This document shows positions 46,566-58,000 of a stretch of DNA of 64,000 nt, piece after piece (within the stretch, counting starts at the first letter, position 1; each line of letters begins with the position of its first letter). The stretch comes from Aurantiochytrium sp. KH105. Its lineage: Eukaryota > Sar > Bigyra > Thraustochytrida > Thraustochytriidae. Position numbers and translations under genes: made by a program. The stretch covers positions 62,001 to 126,000 of the forward strand of contig BGKB01000142.1 of assembly GCA_003116975.1 (NCBI GenBank). Reading direction: 5' to 3'. Under the pieces are notes generated by a model that searched no databases, was not told where the DNA came from, and saw only the letters and a program-made list of their open reading frames with translations.

Positions 46566-48218
46566 TCAAAGACGTTGCCGCTTTGCACGCTGACCTCGCG
46601 GTGGTGCATTGCCTTTTTGAAGCTGATCAGAGACGGCAGCCGCCAAAAGCCCCAGGGTCTCGTCGTCGTCTTCTCGGTCAGCCTGGCGATTTCCTGCAAG
46701 GCGCAAGCTTTCGTTCTCAGATTGACTCTTTTCGTCATTGCGAGAGTTGTCACCGAAACCTTTGGTGGATGCGTCCTGTTCGTCTTGTGGCTGTGCGCCC
46801 GATGGAGACTGCTCGAGAACGTTATGTAGGAGTGCAGACCCAGGCTCGATTCCGCCATTGTCAGCAGAGTCAAAGCCTCGCGCCGCCCATTGCATGGAGT
46901 CCGCTTTCGCGGAGAGTGCCCCCACCTCGGTAGCCTTGATCGAGCCATTGAGACCTCCCTCGTCTCTTGGTTGCCGAGACCTCGTAGCCTCATTTGACTG
47001 AAGCGGTGCTTCGTTGGCGGAAGTGACATGCGCAGGAGAACGAGAAGAGTTTAGCAGAGTGGTTTCCTCTCCTGGAAACGGGGCTGCGGCAGAAACGGCG
47101 TCTTGCAAATTGTCGCCAACATTTGATTGATGACGTTGGCAATGTTCCATGTTGCGCATACGAACCTTCCAGCAGCCCTCCGTCTTGCATCGTCCTCCGC
47201 CATGGACCTTGCAATATCCTCCGCCCGCATTGAGTTGCTCGCAGCCTGCTTCTCTGCACCCTGATCGGGGAGCGCCATGGGAGACGCAGAGATGGGACCC
47301 ACTCACGGCCGACCGTGAGCAATTGGGATTTGCGCAGCGCCGTCCTCCGCCATGACGGATGCAAAATCCCCCGCGCATCGCGTGTTTCCTGCAATCCTCC
47401 ACTTGGCATCGCCTCCCCGGCGCGCCGTGTGAGATGCAAAATTTGGACCGCGTCTCGGCTGCACGTGAGCAGTCTTCATGTTGGCAGCGATTCCCGCCGC
47501 CATGACGCTTGCACTTTCCGCCCTTGAGAGCCTTGTTCGTACAATCTCCCTCTTCACAGCGCCGCTCGCGCGCTCCGTGACGCACGCAAACCTTGAAAGC
47601 GCTTCGCGCCGCTTTTTCGCAACCTGGGTGTCGACAACGATTACCTCCACCATGCTTGATGCAAAAGCCTCCTCGCTGCGCTGCTTTAGTGCAATCGTCC
47701 TTGGAGCATCGTTTCGTATGCGCTCCATGACGTACGCAGGTATCAAAGCCGCTCCGGGCCGATCGCGAGCAAGACGGGTCCTTGCAGCGGTGTCCGCCTC
47801 CATGTGAGATGCAAAATCCCCCCCCTTGGCTCAGGTGCTGGCAGCCCTCAATTTCGCAGCGTTTCCCGCCGCCATGGGTCGTGCACTTGCCCCCGAGGGC
47901 CTTCCATCCCTTGCATCCCGGCACGTCGCATTGCTTTGTCATGGGTTGTCGACCTGCTCTTGGCAAGACGTCTTCGTCTACAGCACCCAGTCCGGCGTCA
48001 GTATTATCTACATCAAATTGGTGAGAGACTGCGTCATGGTCTTGGCCTGAAATAGTTTGTGGATCTGGAGATGTACTCGCAGTAGTAGTTGGTGCTGTTG
48101 TCGCTACGGACGATGAATTTGTCGCCGACGTTGCCATCGCAGCCCCACGTGCTGGTGACCCGGTCATAAACGAGCCCGAGGTCCCCGTCGGCGTGGCGAC
48201 TTCGACAGCATCAGCCAT
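46566..48218 (-). CDS. Cys/His zinc-finger-like repeat protein (11 repeats; WRKY19-like repeat family)
   Basis: 550 residues, single exon. Residues about 97-365 contain eleven consecutive 21-26-residue units of the form RC-x4-C-x8-11-C-x2-HG. They alternate between two kinds: GG-x-C-x2-HGGG and a longer S-x4-C-x2-HGA. That suggests a two-unit block was duplicated. Each unit has three Cys and one His, enough for one zinc ion. Proteins with this repeat are common in oomycetes, diatoms and thraustochytrids and are often named WRKY transcription factor 19-like because a similar motif accompanies plant WRKY domains; no WRKY heptad is present here. Nuclear DNA- or RNA-binding is inference. The flanks (1-95 and 370-550) are Ser/Thr/Asp-rich and disordered. 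The end is basic (RGQRAKRQRL), a possible nuclear signal. Confidence 0.82.
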   Translation of the reverse strand: MADAVEVATPTGTSGSFMTGSPARGAAMATSATNSSSVATTAPTTTASTSPDPQTISGQDHDAVSHQFDVDNTDAGLGAVDEDVLPRAGRQPMTKQCDVPGCKGWKALGGKCTTHGGGKRCEIEGCQHLSQGGGFCISHGGGHRCKDPSCSRSARSGFDTCVRHGAHTKRCSKDDCTKAAQRGGFCIKHGGGNRCRHPGCEKAARSAFKVCVRHGARERRCEEGDCTNKALKGGKCKRHGGGNRCQHEDCSRAAETRSKFCISHGAPGRRCQVEDCRKHAMRGGFCIRHGGGRRCANPNCSRSAVSGSHLCVSHGAPRSGCREAGCEQLNAGGGYCKVHGGGRCKTEGCWKVRMRNMEHCQRHQSNVGDNLQDAVSAAAPFPGEETTLLNSSRSPAHVTSANEAPLQSNEATRSRQPRDEGGLNGSIKATEVGALSAKADSMQWAARGFDSADNGGIEPGSALLHNVLEQSPSGAQPQDEQDASTKGFGDNSRNDEKSQSENESLRLAGNRQADREDDDETLGLLAAAVSDQLQKGNAPPRGQRAKRQRL

Positions 48219-48936
48219 GACAATGAAGCAGATGCCAAGAGGTAGGGCAGCCTGAGGCCGGCCGCGTCTCGCCGTCCGCGCGGTTCTCTCGCGCGTAAGA
48301 GAGGCTGGGCACGCGAGCAGTCCGCAAATCTCACAATCAGCCAGAAGCGACTGCTGCCCTCACACGTTAACGCTAGACGCGAGAAGCAGCTCTGCGCAGT
48401 GAGGTTACGCAAGGTTTGCGTATTAGCTCCCGCGCAAGCCAGCTAAGCTCCCTTGGAGCGGGTCCCAACCTCACTTTCTTGGCCCGACGGGCGACTTCGA
48501 CCAACGTTCGTGTTTTGCTATGTTTTTCCACTTTGGTTTTGTTTGTTTGTTTCCGAGCATGTGCATCTATTTTTAATCGTCGGCATTGCTGTCTGGCATA
48601 ACAGCAACGGAGAGAGCATCAGAGAGAGCACCAGAGAAGACCGAGCCAAGCTGGTATAGAATGGCTGTGAGTGATGCTCGAATCAGTGTATCGAGGTAAA
48701 TCAAATCATTCATTACGAAGGTGTTGAAAACAAAGAAAAATGGAAAAAGATAAAGTGGTCAGTCAGATCCGCCACGAGTGGGTCAGGGTCGATCAGGATC
48801 GTTGGCCGGAGCCATTCATTCATTCATTCATTCACTCGAGGCATTCCGATGCTAGAAGTATTTTCAGAGAGTCAGAGTCGAGGAATTCTATCAATTGCAA
48901 TGCATGCAAACTGTGCCGGGTTGTTCAGGCTCTATC
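48219..48936. other. Intergenic region between the Cys/His-repeat gene and the GH114 gene
   Basis: 718 nt between two minus-strand genes. It contains a CATT tetramer run near 48815-48833 and otherwise mixed sequence. No gene seen. Confidence 0.5.
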
Positions 48937-50661
48937 TTAGGCCGAGGCCGGGCAAAGTCCTTTGTTCATGGCCTTGCGCTCCCACTTGTTGGAGTCAAGC
49001 ATGTCAAATTTTTTGGCCTTGATGACAGGGACCGTCTTGCGAATGTCCTCAGCTTTGAAAGATTTCAAGGTCGATTTCTCTGCGTCGACTGGAAAGAGAA
49101 TCACGCTGATGCCCGCTGCTTCGGCCTCGGCCACAGCCTGCACGAAAGACTCCCTATTCGACGTTGCGCCGTTGATGTTCTTGGTAAAGACCGCAATCAC
49201 GCGCCGATGCGTCGTATCGTCTGTAGAAAAGGTGGACACCGCTCGCGTGAGCGCCTTGTCCATGTACAGGGTCGCGCTGTTACCGGAATTCTTGCCCCGG
49301 TACGCCAAGTCTTCCAGCGCAGAGAGAAAGTCCGAAAGCGGAGCAAGCGTGGTCGTAGCTGGCGCAGCCTTGAAAGCATCGACGAGCGCGAAATTGATTG
49401 ATGATGGGTCGTCGAGCGTATCAAAGAGCGATTCCGTCACTCCAAGCGCGAGGCGCGCTGTGGCGGCCTTGATGGCTGCAAAGTCAGAAGATGTGACGCC
49501 TTTGCCACCGCCATTCATGTTCTCCAGCACAAAGACAACGTCCATGGGGTTGGCTGTGCCGCGGCTAAACTTGCGAGGGCACGACGGGTAGGCGCGCGTG
49601 GGTGCTAGCGTGGGCGCCAGCGTGGGCGCAGGCGTGCTCGGGGGCTGGCTCGGGTCTTCTTGCTGCTCGCCGCCGTCGTCGTCTTCTTGTCCGCCATCGT
49701 CTTCGACCCATTCGGTGGCTGGCAATGTGCTCTCTGGAGACGAGCATGACTTCCACTGCTCGCCTCGGGTGCATAGCCACTCACCCTTGTTCGATTGGCA
49801 GTACTTGGACTGCAAGACGGCCTCCTGCGAGCAGGCGCGCTTGGCCGCTGCCTCGAGAGAGTCGCTCACGTACTCGGTGTCAAAGTGAGCCCGATTCGTG
49901 TTGGGAAAGACGGCAAAGGCGTCGCACTCGTCCCACTTTGCGCAGTTCTCGGTGAGGACGCCGTCGAAGTAGCTCTCAATGTCGGGGACAATGGAAGCTG
50001 CGTTCTTGAGGACAATGGAGAGTCCGAGATGATGCGCGGCTGTGGCAAGGCCTTTGAGATAGGTGATTTGCAAGGCCTTGGCGTATGCTGCCTTGTTCTT
50101 GTACAGAGTGCTATCAAAGTCGTTGCTGAGTCCGCCGTAGCACTCTTGATTGCCAAAGCAGTCGACATTGTCCGGCTCGATGACATGGCAGCCCTTGGCG
50201 GCGGCGAGCTCGAGTCGGTTTTGCATGAGGGCCAGGAGAGCGTCTGTTTGCGAGATGTCGAGGTAGAACTCGCTGGGCCAGTTGTTGGACTGGCTCATGG
50301 AGAGCGGCTTGAAGTCGTCAAAGTCCGGACGCCAATCCTCGGCGGTGCCGGCGCTCATGTAGCACATGACAATGTGGTCCTCTTCGATCAGCTGCGCCAT
50401 CTTGTCCGCTGCCGGTTCACCGTCAATGGTTTCGTCAAAGAGATCAACTAGCACGAGTTTGCGGCCGTCCACGGTCTCGTCCTTGGCGCCGTTCTTGAAC
50501 CCCCACGCGAGGTTCGCCCACGTCGTGGTCTTGGGGAGCCGCACGTGCCGCGCCGCATGGCAGTGGCTCACAAGTGCCATGAGCACCGCGAGCGCGAACC
50601 ATGCTCCCGCACGGGTCTTGGCCACCGCGCGGCTCGGGCCGTGCGCACGCCTGGCCTCCAT
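48937..50661 (-). CDS. Secreted GH114-family (polygalactosaminidase-like) protein fused to a VWA domain
   Basis: 574 residues, single exon. An N-terminal signal sequence (residues 1-36; core WFALAVLMALVSHCHA) directs secretion. Residues about 45-285 are a GH114/TM1410 barrel: VMCYMSAGTAEDWRPDF, GCHVIEPDNVDCF (the EPDN acids lie at the expected active site), GLSIVLKNA and DGVLTENCAKWDECDAF. The family includes endo-alpha-1,4-polygalactosaminidase, acting on galactosaminoglycan biofilm. A Cys-rich bridge and a Pro/Thr/Ala linker (TPAPTLAPTLAPT) lead to a von Willebrand A fold (about 373-545, starting MDVVFVLENMN). The MIDAS DxSxS is replaced by ENMNG, so metal-dependent binding is doubtful. This enzyme-plus-VWA order suggests a wall- or matrix-directed hydrolase; the substrate is unproven. 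Confidence 0.85.
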   Translation of the reverse strand: MEARRAHGPSRAVAKTRAGAWFALAVLMALVSHCHAARHVRLPKTTTWANLAWGFKNGAKDETVDGRKLVLVDLFDETIDGEPAADKMAQLIEEDHIVMCYMSAGTAEDWRPDFDDFKPLSMSQSNNWPSEFYLDISQTDALLALMQNRLELAAAKGCHVIEPDNVDCFGNQECYGGLSNDFDSTLYKNKAAYAKALQITYLKGLATAAHHLGLSIVLKNAASIVPDIESYFDGVLTENCAKWDECDAFAVFPNTNRAHFDTEYVSDSLEAAAKRACSQEAVLQSKYCQSNKGEWLCTRGEQWKSCSSPESTLPATEWVEDDGGQEDDDGGEQQEDPSQPPSTPAPTLAPTLAPTRAYPSCPRKFSRGTANPMDVVFVLENMNGGGKGVTSSDFAAIKAATARLALGVTESLFDTLDDPSSINFALVDAFKAAPATTTLAPLSDFLSALEDLAYRGKNSGNSATLYMDKALTRAVSTFSTDDTTHRRVIAVFTKNINGATSNRESFVQAVAEAEAAGISVILFPVDAEKSTLKSFKAEDIRKTVPVIKAKKFDMLDSNKWERKAMNKGLCPASA

Positions 50662-52549
50662 CGCGAGACGAGCCTGGAGCCGAGACGGTCTCGCGTCTGC
50701 CTCAACTTCTCGACCGAGAAGCAGAAGGCCTTGCTTGGCCCGCCCGGTCGATACTCCGAGCCCGCGGTGGCGGCTGGTTGCCTTTTTTCTCGCCTTTTCC
50801 CTTCCTTTCCTTGCCTCACCACCTCACGTGGTGTCACCTCGCCACCGATGCCGAGAGGCTATACCAGACAGACAGACAGACAGACAGATCGACCAATCGA
50901 TCGATGGATGGCGTTCTGCCTGCAGCGCCGTCTCGTTCGTGACCGAGTCGAGGCGAGGCGAGGCGAGGCGAGCCGGGCCGAGGCGAGGCGAGTCGAGGCG
51001 AGTCTCGGGTTTGCAGGCGGACAACCTCTACCTACACAAGAATGGTCAGGGACGCGGGAAGAATTTGGGCGTTTATGTTAATGATCGCTCGATCGATGAT
51101 TGATCAGCCAATCAGGCAGGCAGGCGATTGATGACCCAAACGCTGCTGCTGCAGTGTAAACTTGCTCTCCTCGCCGCGAGAGGAAATTGAAGACGACTCG
51201 TCTTGGCTCGGCTCCATACTCGATTCGATCCGCCTCCGCGGCGCGCAATGGAGTGCCTAACAGCCATCATGGATAGCATGATCCTCGCCCCTCCCCGCCC
51301 CTCAGGCCCGCTCCCTCGCCTCGCCCAACCGCCCTCCCGCCGCGACGCCCGCGGCCGCGACGCCCGCGAGCTCCCGCGACCGCGCGGCAGCGGCGAACGA
51401 CAGCGGCGGGGCGGCGCGCGCCAGCTAACTCCAGCTAACTACCTAACTGACTAACCGTGAGTTGAAGGGGGGAAAGGTACCGGAAGCGCGGGGCGGCGCG
51501 GCCCGGCTCCCTCGCCTCCTTCCTGCTTCCTGGCTTGCTCGGATGCCGCGGAGACACAGCACAGCTACGTACTCTAGCTGCGCTGATGTGCGCGGAAAGC
51601 TCGGTCATCGGCACGGCGGCTCCGAGAGATAGAGAGATAGGACCACGGCAGCTCGTCGAGCGCGTCGGCGTATGCACGCAAGGCGAGGCGAGGCGAGGCG
51701 AGAGCGTGGTTGCTTTCTTTGTTTTTGACAGAGGGTGGCGGCGGTTCCGAGGCCAAGGGGGAGGCCATAGTTACGCTGCTACAATTTTTATAACGATCGA
51801 TCGATCGATCGATGGATTGATTGCTTCCGCCACCGAAGCCAATAACTACTAAAACTGGGTGGCGGCCGGCCGGGCCTTGGCGCGGCGCGGCGCGGAGGCG
51901 CTCTCTGATTGGCCGGCGCGGGGAAGACACTCGATCGAGGCGGCGTGCAATGGAATGGAATGGAATGGTATGGTATGGAATGGAGTCGAACGAAGGAATG
52001 CATCATGCATGCGCGCGAAGAGCGGCGAGATCGTTTCGTCGTAAGATCGATCGATGAGCTCGGCTCCGAAGCCGCGCGGCGCAGGTCCGCGGCAGCCAGC
52101 CACTGCCACTGCCAGCCAGCCACGGCGGTCGCGAAGAAGGTGAAGGGCGGCAGCTGGCTGTGGCTGACTGGCTGGCATCCAAGTGAACGCAAGAAGGGGC
52201 GACAAACACGCACGCACGCACGCACGCTTGTTGGCTCCGAGGCGGAGAAAATGACGATGATGACGACGATGCTGGTCGAGGATCGTGATCTTCAAGTGTC
52301 GCAGGCTGTCACGACACGGAGGATGCATCACGCCTGCGCGCGCGTCGAGCATCTGCCTCGTCGCGACCGGCGGCGCACGCAAGCGCAGCGACACGGCGCG
52401 CGAGGCGCGCGTACCGACACCGATTCGGAGCTCGACGACGCCGCGGCGTGGGCTCGCCGGAGCCGCTGGCCACCGGCAGCTGCAAGCGCCAACACTACCT
52501 TCTCTCTCGCCGCGCCGCGCGAGAGCGGAGCCTCGGCAGCAGCAGCAGC

Positions 52550-52582
52550 AGCAGCAATGCAGCAGCAATGCAGCAGCAATGC
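52550..52582. repeat. Three exact 11-bp tandem repeats (AGCAGCAATGC)
   Basis: Copies at 52550, 52561 and 52572, preceded by a GCA run from about 52536. Confidence 0.85.
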
Positions 52583-53012
52583 AGCACGTGCACGCGCGCA
52601 CTTCGCGTGGAAGGCGCAGCAGCGGAAGAGGCCGAGCCCAGCCAGACCAGCGACGAGGACGAGGACGACGACGGGGTCGTGAGCACGATCGACAAAATCA
52701 AGAAGACCGAGGGAGTTAGATGCAGGAGATGCGGCAGAGGAAAAGGGACGCGCGTCCCTTCGGAGGGGGGCCCGCGTCCCGCGGCGCGTCCCGCGGAGGA
52801 TGGGGAGTGAGTGGAGTGGTGCGCGAGATTTCCGGCAGCGAGGGAGGAAGGCGAGGAGGGTCTTGCTTCCCACTCGCAGAGCGCGATCCGATCCGCCCGC
52901 AGACTGGCGGTATGTAGAGCGCATGGCGACGTGCGACGTTGGGAAAATACATACTCGGAGAGCTCTGCGCGGAGCAGCACCTCCATCGTCGCGGCCTTGC
53001 TCGAAACTTGAG

Positions 53013-53103
53013 TTGGCTTGGCTTGGCTTGGCTTGGCTTGGCTTGGCTTGGCTTGGCTTGGCTTGGCTTGGCTTGGCTTGGCTTGGCTTGGCTTAGCTTG
53101 GCT
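53013..53103. repeat. TTGGC pentanucleotide satellite
   Basis: Sixteen perfect TTGGC units (53013-53092) followed by one TTAGC variant and a last TTGGC. Pentamer arrays of related type (GGCGA, GAGTC, CACGC) recur elsewhere in the window. Confidence 0.95.
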
Positions 53104-54514
53104 CGATTTGGTTGGCCTGTCGGAAATGCTGAAAAGCAAACAAGGTGATGATCAGGATCTTGGCTCCCGCCTCTTTCGCCGGCGGCGGTTCGTTTGTTCC
53201 TTCGCTCGCTCGCTCGCTCGAGCTCAAGTTCCGAGTCGTTCGTCGCGTGCAACGGAATTTTCGGGCGGGGGGGGGGGGGGGCAAAGAGGCCTTGCCGATT
53301 TCTGCGCGGGCTCGAGGCTCGCAGCCAGTCACATCATCGCGCAATGGGACGATTTTCTCTCGCCCTCTCAGAACCGTCGACCGCGCGCGCGACAGCGATG
53401 CGACGGGAAAAAACGGTGGACAAACGAGTCCCCCTGCGAGGCCACTGTAAAGCTCAACTCGGGCTGCAGCTGACAGAGAGAGACTCGAATGACTCGGACT
53501 CGAGGTCCTTTGAGCCAACGGATTTGTGTCTGTCTGCGCGAAGCGGCAGGCTCGAGGTGGGACGCGCCTGCCTGCCTTCGAGTACTGACCATCCTGACGT
53601 CCGAGAGAGAGCCAAGTCGGATCTCCTTTCGGACGGTCCCGAGGGAACCGACGCCGCGAGGCCTGCGCGGCGACGCTAGGCGCAACTTCATGGAAGGACC
53701 CGACGGAAGGAAGCGAGCAAGGAAGGAAGCCGGCGCAACGTTTCTTATTTTCTTGCCGCGTACGTACGTAGCCTATACGCGCGTGGAAATTCATTCGTCT
53801 ACTGTTAGCCCATGTGTGTACGTGCACTCCGCCGAGATGGAAGGGTGACGCGGGAAGGTGGTACTTTAACCGTCTTGCGGTCCAGCGATTCTTTTCGCGC
53901 GCACACACGCGGAAATTGCTGGTCCTTGGTCTGGCTCGCTTCACGTCTCGCAGGGCAGGCCGGCTGCATGTTCGTTCGCCCCTCGCAAGGCAAAGGCGCC
54001 CAGACTGGCTAGCTGGCGAGCGTCCCGAGGCAGTTTCTTTGGATTTCAGAAAGGTGAGTGAGCTTTGTGACTTGCAACGTCCGGAAGCGTTGAAAGGGGA
54101 ATTTATTGTGTGTTTTTTTCTAGTTCTGCACCTGCTGCAGCTCAAGCAGCACGAAAATCGGCATTGCATGTCGTCCGCCTCCTCGACGCGGGGCATCATT
54201 GAGAAGACGTGTAAGTGCTGCAAGACGCCTCGCGTGCATGCATGTAAATGAAATCTACACCGCATGAATGCCATTCGAATCATCAAAGGAAATGAGATGA
54301 TCTCTGAATTGGATTAAAATGAAAAAAGGCCTGTACACCAAAGAGGCCTGGAGAAAGTCCTCGTTGAAGTCTTGCAAATCCCGCGCGAAATCATCAGCCG
54401 TTGCTTTGGTGTTTGCGTTCCTGACGCGAGTTAGACAAATTAGTCCATGCAACGCAGTTTAGATTTTTTGCAAAGATTAATTTGCCAGCTTCCATTGACA
54501 AATGGAAAAGACTT

Positions 54515-54553
54515 CTTCTTCGCATTGCTTCTTCGCATTGCTTCTTCGCATTG
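54515..54553. repeat. Three exact 13-bp tandem repeats (CTTCTTCGCATTG)
   Basis: Copies at 54515, 54528 and 54541, with a degenerate fourth copy after them. Confidence 0.9.
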
Positions 54554-54740
54554 CTTCTTTGCGTGAAGAAAGCAACTTTCCTTGCTTCTCTCCCTCCCTC
54601 CCCCCCTCGAGGATTGAACGAGAGCGATCTGGACACAATGACTCGACGCTTTTTCGAGGGTGACTCGGCCGGCTGATTCTGGTCGATCGAAATGGCGTCT
54701 ACTGCTTCAGTTGCGAATGTAGTGTTTGCACTGAGCCTGA

Positions 54741-54909
54741 TTCGCGTGCAAGATCTTACTTACGAAAGACATCTCTTCTCTACGTCCCCGCACATCCAGC
54801 CTTGCACGCGAACTCTAGCTCTAGCATGCTGGATATTCGCGTGCAAGATCGTACGAAAGACACGACCTCTCAACAGCACCTCCGCACATTCATCAACCTT
54901 GCACGCGAA
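54741..54909. repeat. Tandem pair of hairpin elements with 12-bp arms
   Basis: Element 1: TTCGCGTGCAAG at 54741-54752 and its exact reverse complement at 54801-54812. Element 2: the same arms at 54836-54847 and 54898-54909. The loops (48 and 50 nt) are similar but not identical (both contain CGAAAGACA and CCGCACAT), so element 2 is a diverged duplicate. About 180 nt upstream of the VPS13 start. Confidence 0.9.
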
Positions 54910-55088
54910 CTCTAGCTTGACCCAATTGTAGTAGTATCTTGGGATGCCCGTGCCGAGTTGCAAATGTGCGCAGATACGACGATCATCAAAACTTGAGTTT
55001 TGAGCACAAGACCGAGGAGTGGGGGGCAGCGGGGGGGGGGGGCGCGCCGGGGAGGCGCGCGTGCGCGCACTCGCGCTCCGTAGACACG

Positions 55089-58000
55089 ATGTTAGGCCTG
55101 GACTCGCTGCTGCTGCGCGTCTTGGAGCTGTATTTTGGCGAGTTCGTAGAGAGCATCAACAAAGAGCAACTCAAAGTCGGCGTCCTCAAGGGCCGCGTGG
55201 TCCTGCGCGATCTGCGACTGCGACGTGGTGCTTACGTGCTGCCTGGGAAGCTGCCCGTCGCCATCCGCGATGGCCGCATCGCAGAGCTAACCATCAAGGT
55301 GCCTTGGGCCAAGCTGAGCAGTGAGCCCGTTGTTGTCACGATTGTTGGCGTCCACGCCGACCTTGAGCCTTCGATCGAAGAAACAATAGACACGGACGGA
55401 AAGCGGCGCGCCCAGGAACGAAAGGCCCGCGACTTAGAGGCCGCAGAGCTACTTGCTCAACAGCACTTACAGCAACAAACCCAGCAGGCCGCAGACTTTG
55501 ACGACAGTCTCACCGAGACGCCATCCCCAATGCTCACTGCTGCAGACACGCCCTCACCCTCGCCAGGCCAGGGTGATCCCACTACTTCAGACGATAATTC
55601 GAGCGAGGCTTCCGGGCCCAAACCTGGCTCGGGCATCTCCCAAGGTGTTGCAGCCGACGATCTCAGTGCCTCTCGACTCTCAGGCTCCCGCAAGTTCTTT
55701 CGTCGCAAGTCACTCCCTTCGCCAACACTTGCACCACAGCGATCTTCTAAGCGCAAACCGCAGGGAAAACGAAAACGCTCGTACCGCTCCAAACTAATTC
55801 GACGCATCTTTCACAATATCCAGATTCACATTCACGACCTCAAGGTCACCTACGTGGACGAGGTCACCCAATCACATACGGGCTGCCGCTGCGACGTGAG
55901 TGTCGACCAACTTCATCTTTCTACAGTTGACGCTCATGGGGATCTGACCTTTCACGCGGGAAGTGATGGAATCGCCGAGTCGCTCGGGGAAGTGTTGGCC
56001 CGTGCAATTCAGATTCACAATCTGGCTCTTTCTATTCAAGGGGAACGCATATTGGGACCCGTCGACTGGTCCATACATATCCTGCAAAGTCTTGATGAAA
56101 ATGCCGCGGCCCGTCTCGGGGCCAAAGCGTCCGTCAAGATCGTATCGCACAAACTTGCGTGCCAAGCTTCAGCGCACCAGGTCCAAACCGCCGTCGGCCT
56201 ACTCCGTCCTCTTCTTGCACGTCAGGAGCTTGCAATTTTGCTTCAACGCTCGCGTCTTCGACCTCAAGCATCGCCCACCAAGAATCCGCGCGCATGGTGG
56301 CGCTACGTTGGGAAAATGGTCACTTTGGGCCTGCCGCGCCGACCCTCGCAATTTCACCTTGTTGATGCAATTTGGGAACGCTCCAAATACATCTTGCTCT
56401 ATCGTCAAAAACTGCGCTTCCTCTTGAGCGACTCAACACCTCCGCCTTTATTGCGCGATGCCCTCCACGCACTTGAGCGCGAGATGCGCGCCGATACAGT
56501 ACTCCTGTTCCGTCAAATGGCGCTCCGCGAATTTCAGTCATTAGACTCGGTACCTGGGAGCCCTGCTGACGCTGACGAGGTACCCTCCTCACCTGTGCTC
56601 CAAGCTGCGGTCGAAGCCACTTCAGACTCTCTAGAGGATGAACGTCCTAGCCCAAAGTCTGATCTCCAGCGAAAACCATCCTCTCGCGCCTCGAGAGCAT
56701 TCACCGGGGGATTGCGTCGAGGCCTCAAGGCTGTCTCACGTTCCAAATCCTTCAAGAATGCTCGAACCCCAAGCTCTTCTTCCACCAACGACGCATCACC
56801 AAAGTCCCCAGCACCTGGTCAGCAAGCCTATGCTCTTCCTCAGGCCGAGTGGCCAACACACGAACAGCAAGTCATGTACGAAGATGTCTCCCATGGTACC
56901 ATCCATGACGATTCAGAATTTACCGCATTCCGAAGTGACTGGATGGTCAGAAGCAGCAGCGCTACAGGTGACGCTGCCAAGGATATACAAGCGCTCCTTC
57001 ACATTGAAAACCTTACAGCAGATCTCGTTGCTGATGCGCAGACATCTGTGCCGCTGCTGTCCTGTCGCGGCGAGCTTCTCAGCTTCGAAGTTTCTACAAG
57101 CGCTGCGGACGCCTCGAAACAGTTGAGCCTGGGCATCGGGCGCATCGAAGCCGTCTCTCGTGCAGATGAGGACCTCTGGTTTCATATGGACGCCATCGAT
57201 GACCTTGACGACTTTCGTGCTTCATGTGACGATGCCTTTTCTCGATTTGCCGCCATGCAAGACAACTTGGGCCTTCGAGCACAGGCCAAAGTCCGTCGTC
57301 GTCGCCGTCACAGTGGAAGTCGCATGTCGGCCAGCTCGCTCCAAGGCATGCTTCGCGGTTCCTCGTCAAATAGTGTTGCGAACCTCGCTGATTGCGAACC
57401 GCCGTCGCCAACGACCCCTCCAGAAGCTTTGACTGCCGGTCAGCCACTACTTCGTCGTACAGGCGTGAACGAGGAGGATGCGCATGCTACTGAAAAGACT
57501 CCATCATCGATAGGATCTCCCGCTCCGCCATCCTCTCCGGGCAAATTGTTCTTGGTCCTTTATCAAGACGCGTCTGCGTCGAGGTGCGTCTTGCGCATCC
57601 CCAAAGTATCGGCTGGTTTCACTCCCTCTCTGCTCGCCTGGGTTCAACGCGCGCTTCCTCGCTCTCACGACCAGCGTCATGAACTGTTTGAACGACTTTT
57701 CGTGGCTGCGCGAGGCAAACGTGATCTTTCGCACGATTCTCATGATCACCCTCAGCGTCGCGTGACACTCGATCTTCAATTACAGCGTCTCTCCGTGGCC
57801 TTTTGCGTCCCAGCTCAAACATGGACACTCGAAGCAATCGTGGACGATACAAGAATACGCCCCGAGATCCCAGCGCAGCCAAGCTCATCGCCTGTGCAAC
57901 TTCTTGATCATACGGTCGAGATATGCAGCTGTGCTTTGCAAACAAAAAGCGTCCCCGTGTCATCCTCATCGAGCGCTTCACCGATTTGGACATGTCGAGA

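Larger units (their letters stand above)
50662..55088. other. Repeat-rich intergenic region of 4.4 kb upstream of VPS13
   Basis: No recognised gene. It is crowded with simple repeats: CAGA (near 50868), GGCGA (about 50948-51003 and 51680-51702), GATC (51797-51813), TGGAA (51948-51982), CGCA (about 52206-52227), AGCAGCAATGC (52550-52582), TTGGC (53013-53103) and a G run at 53268-53281. The last 600 nt hold a 13-bp tandem (54515-54553) and paired inverted repeats (54741-54909). Open frames that cross it are low-complexity. Confidence 0.55.

Noticed and set aside
52495-53139. Frames encoding Gln-Ala-Lys-Pro-Ser or Leu-Ala-Trp-Leu-Gly repeats
   Set aside because: Direct translations of the TTGGC satellite, open only because the pentamer contains no stop in any frame.
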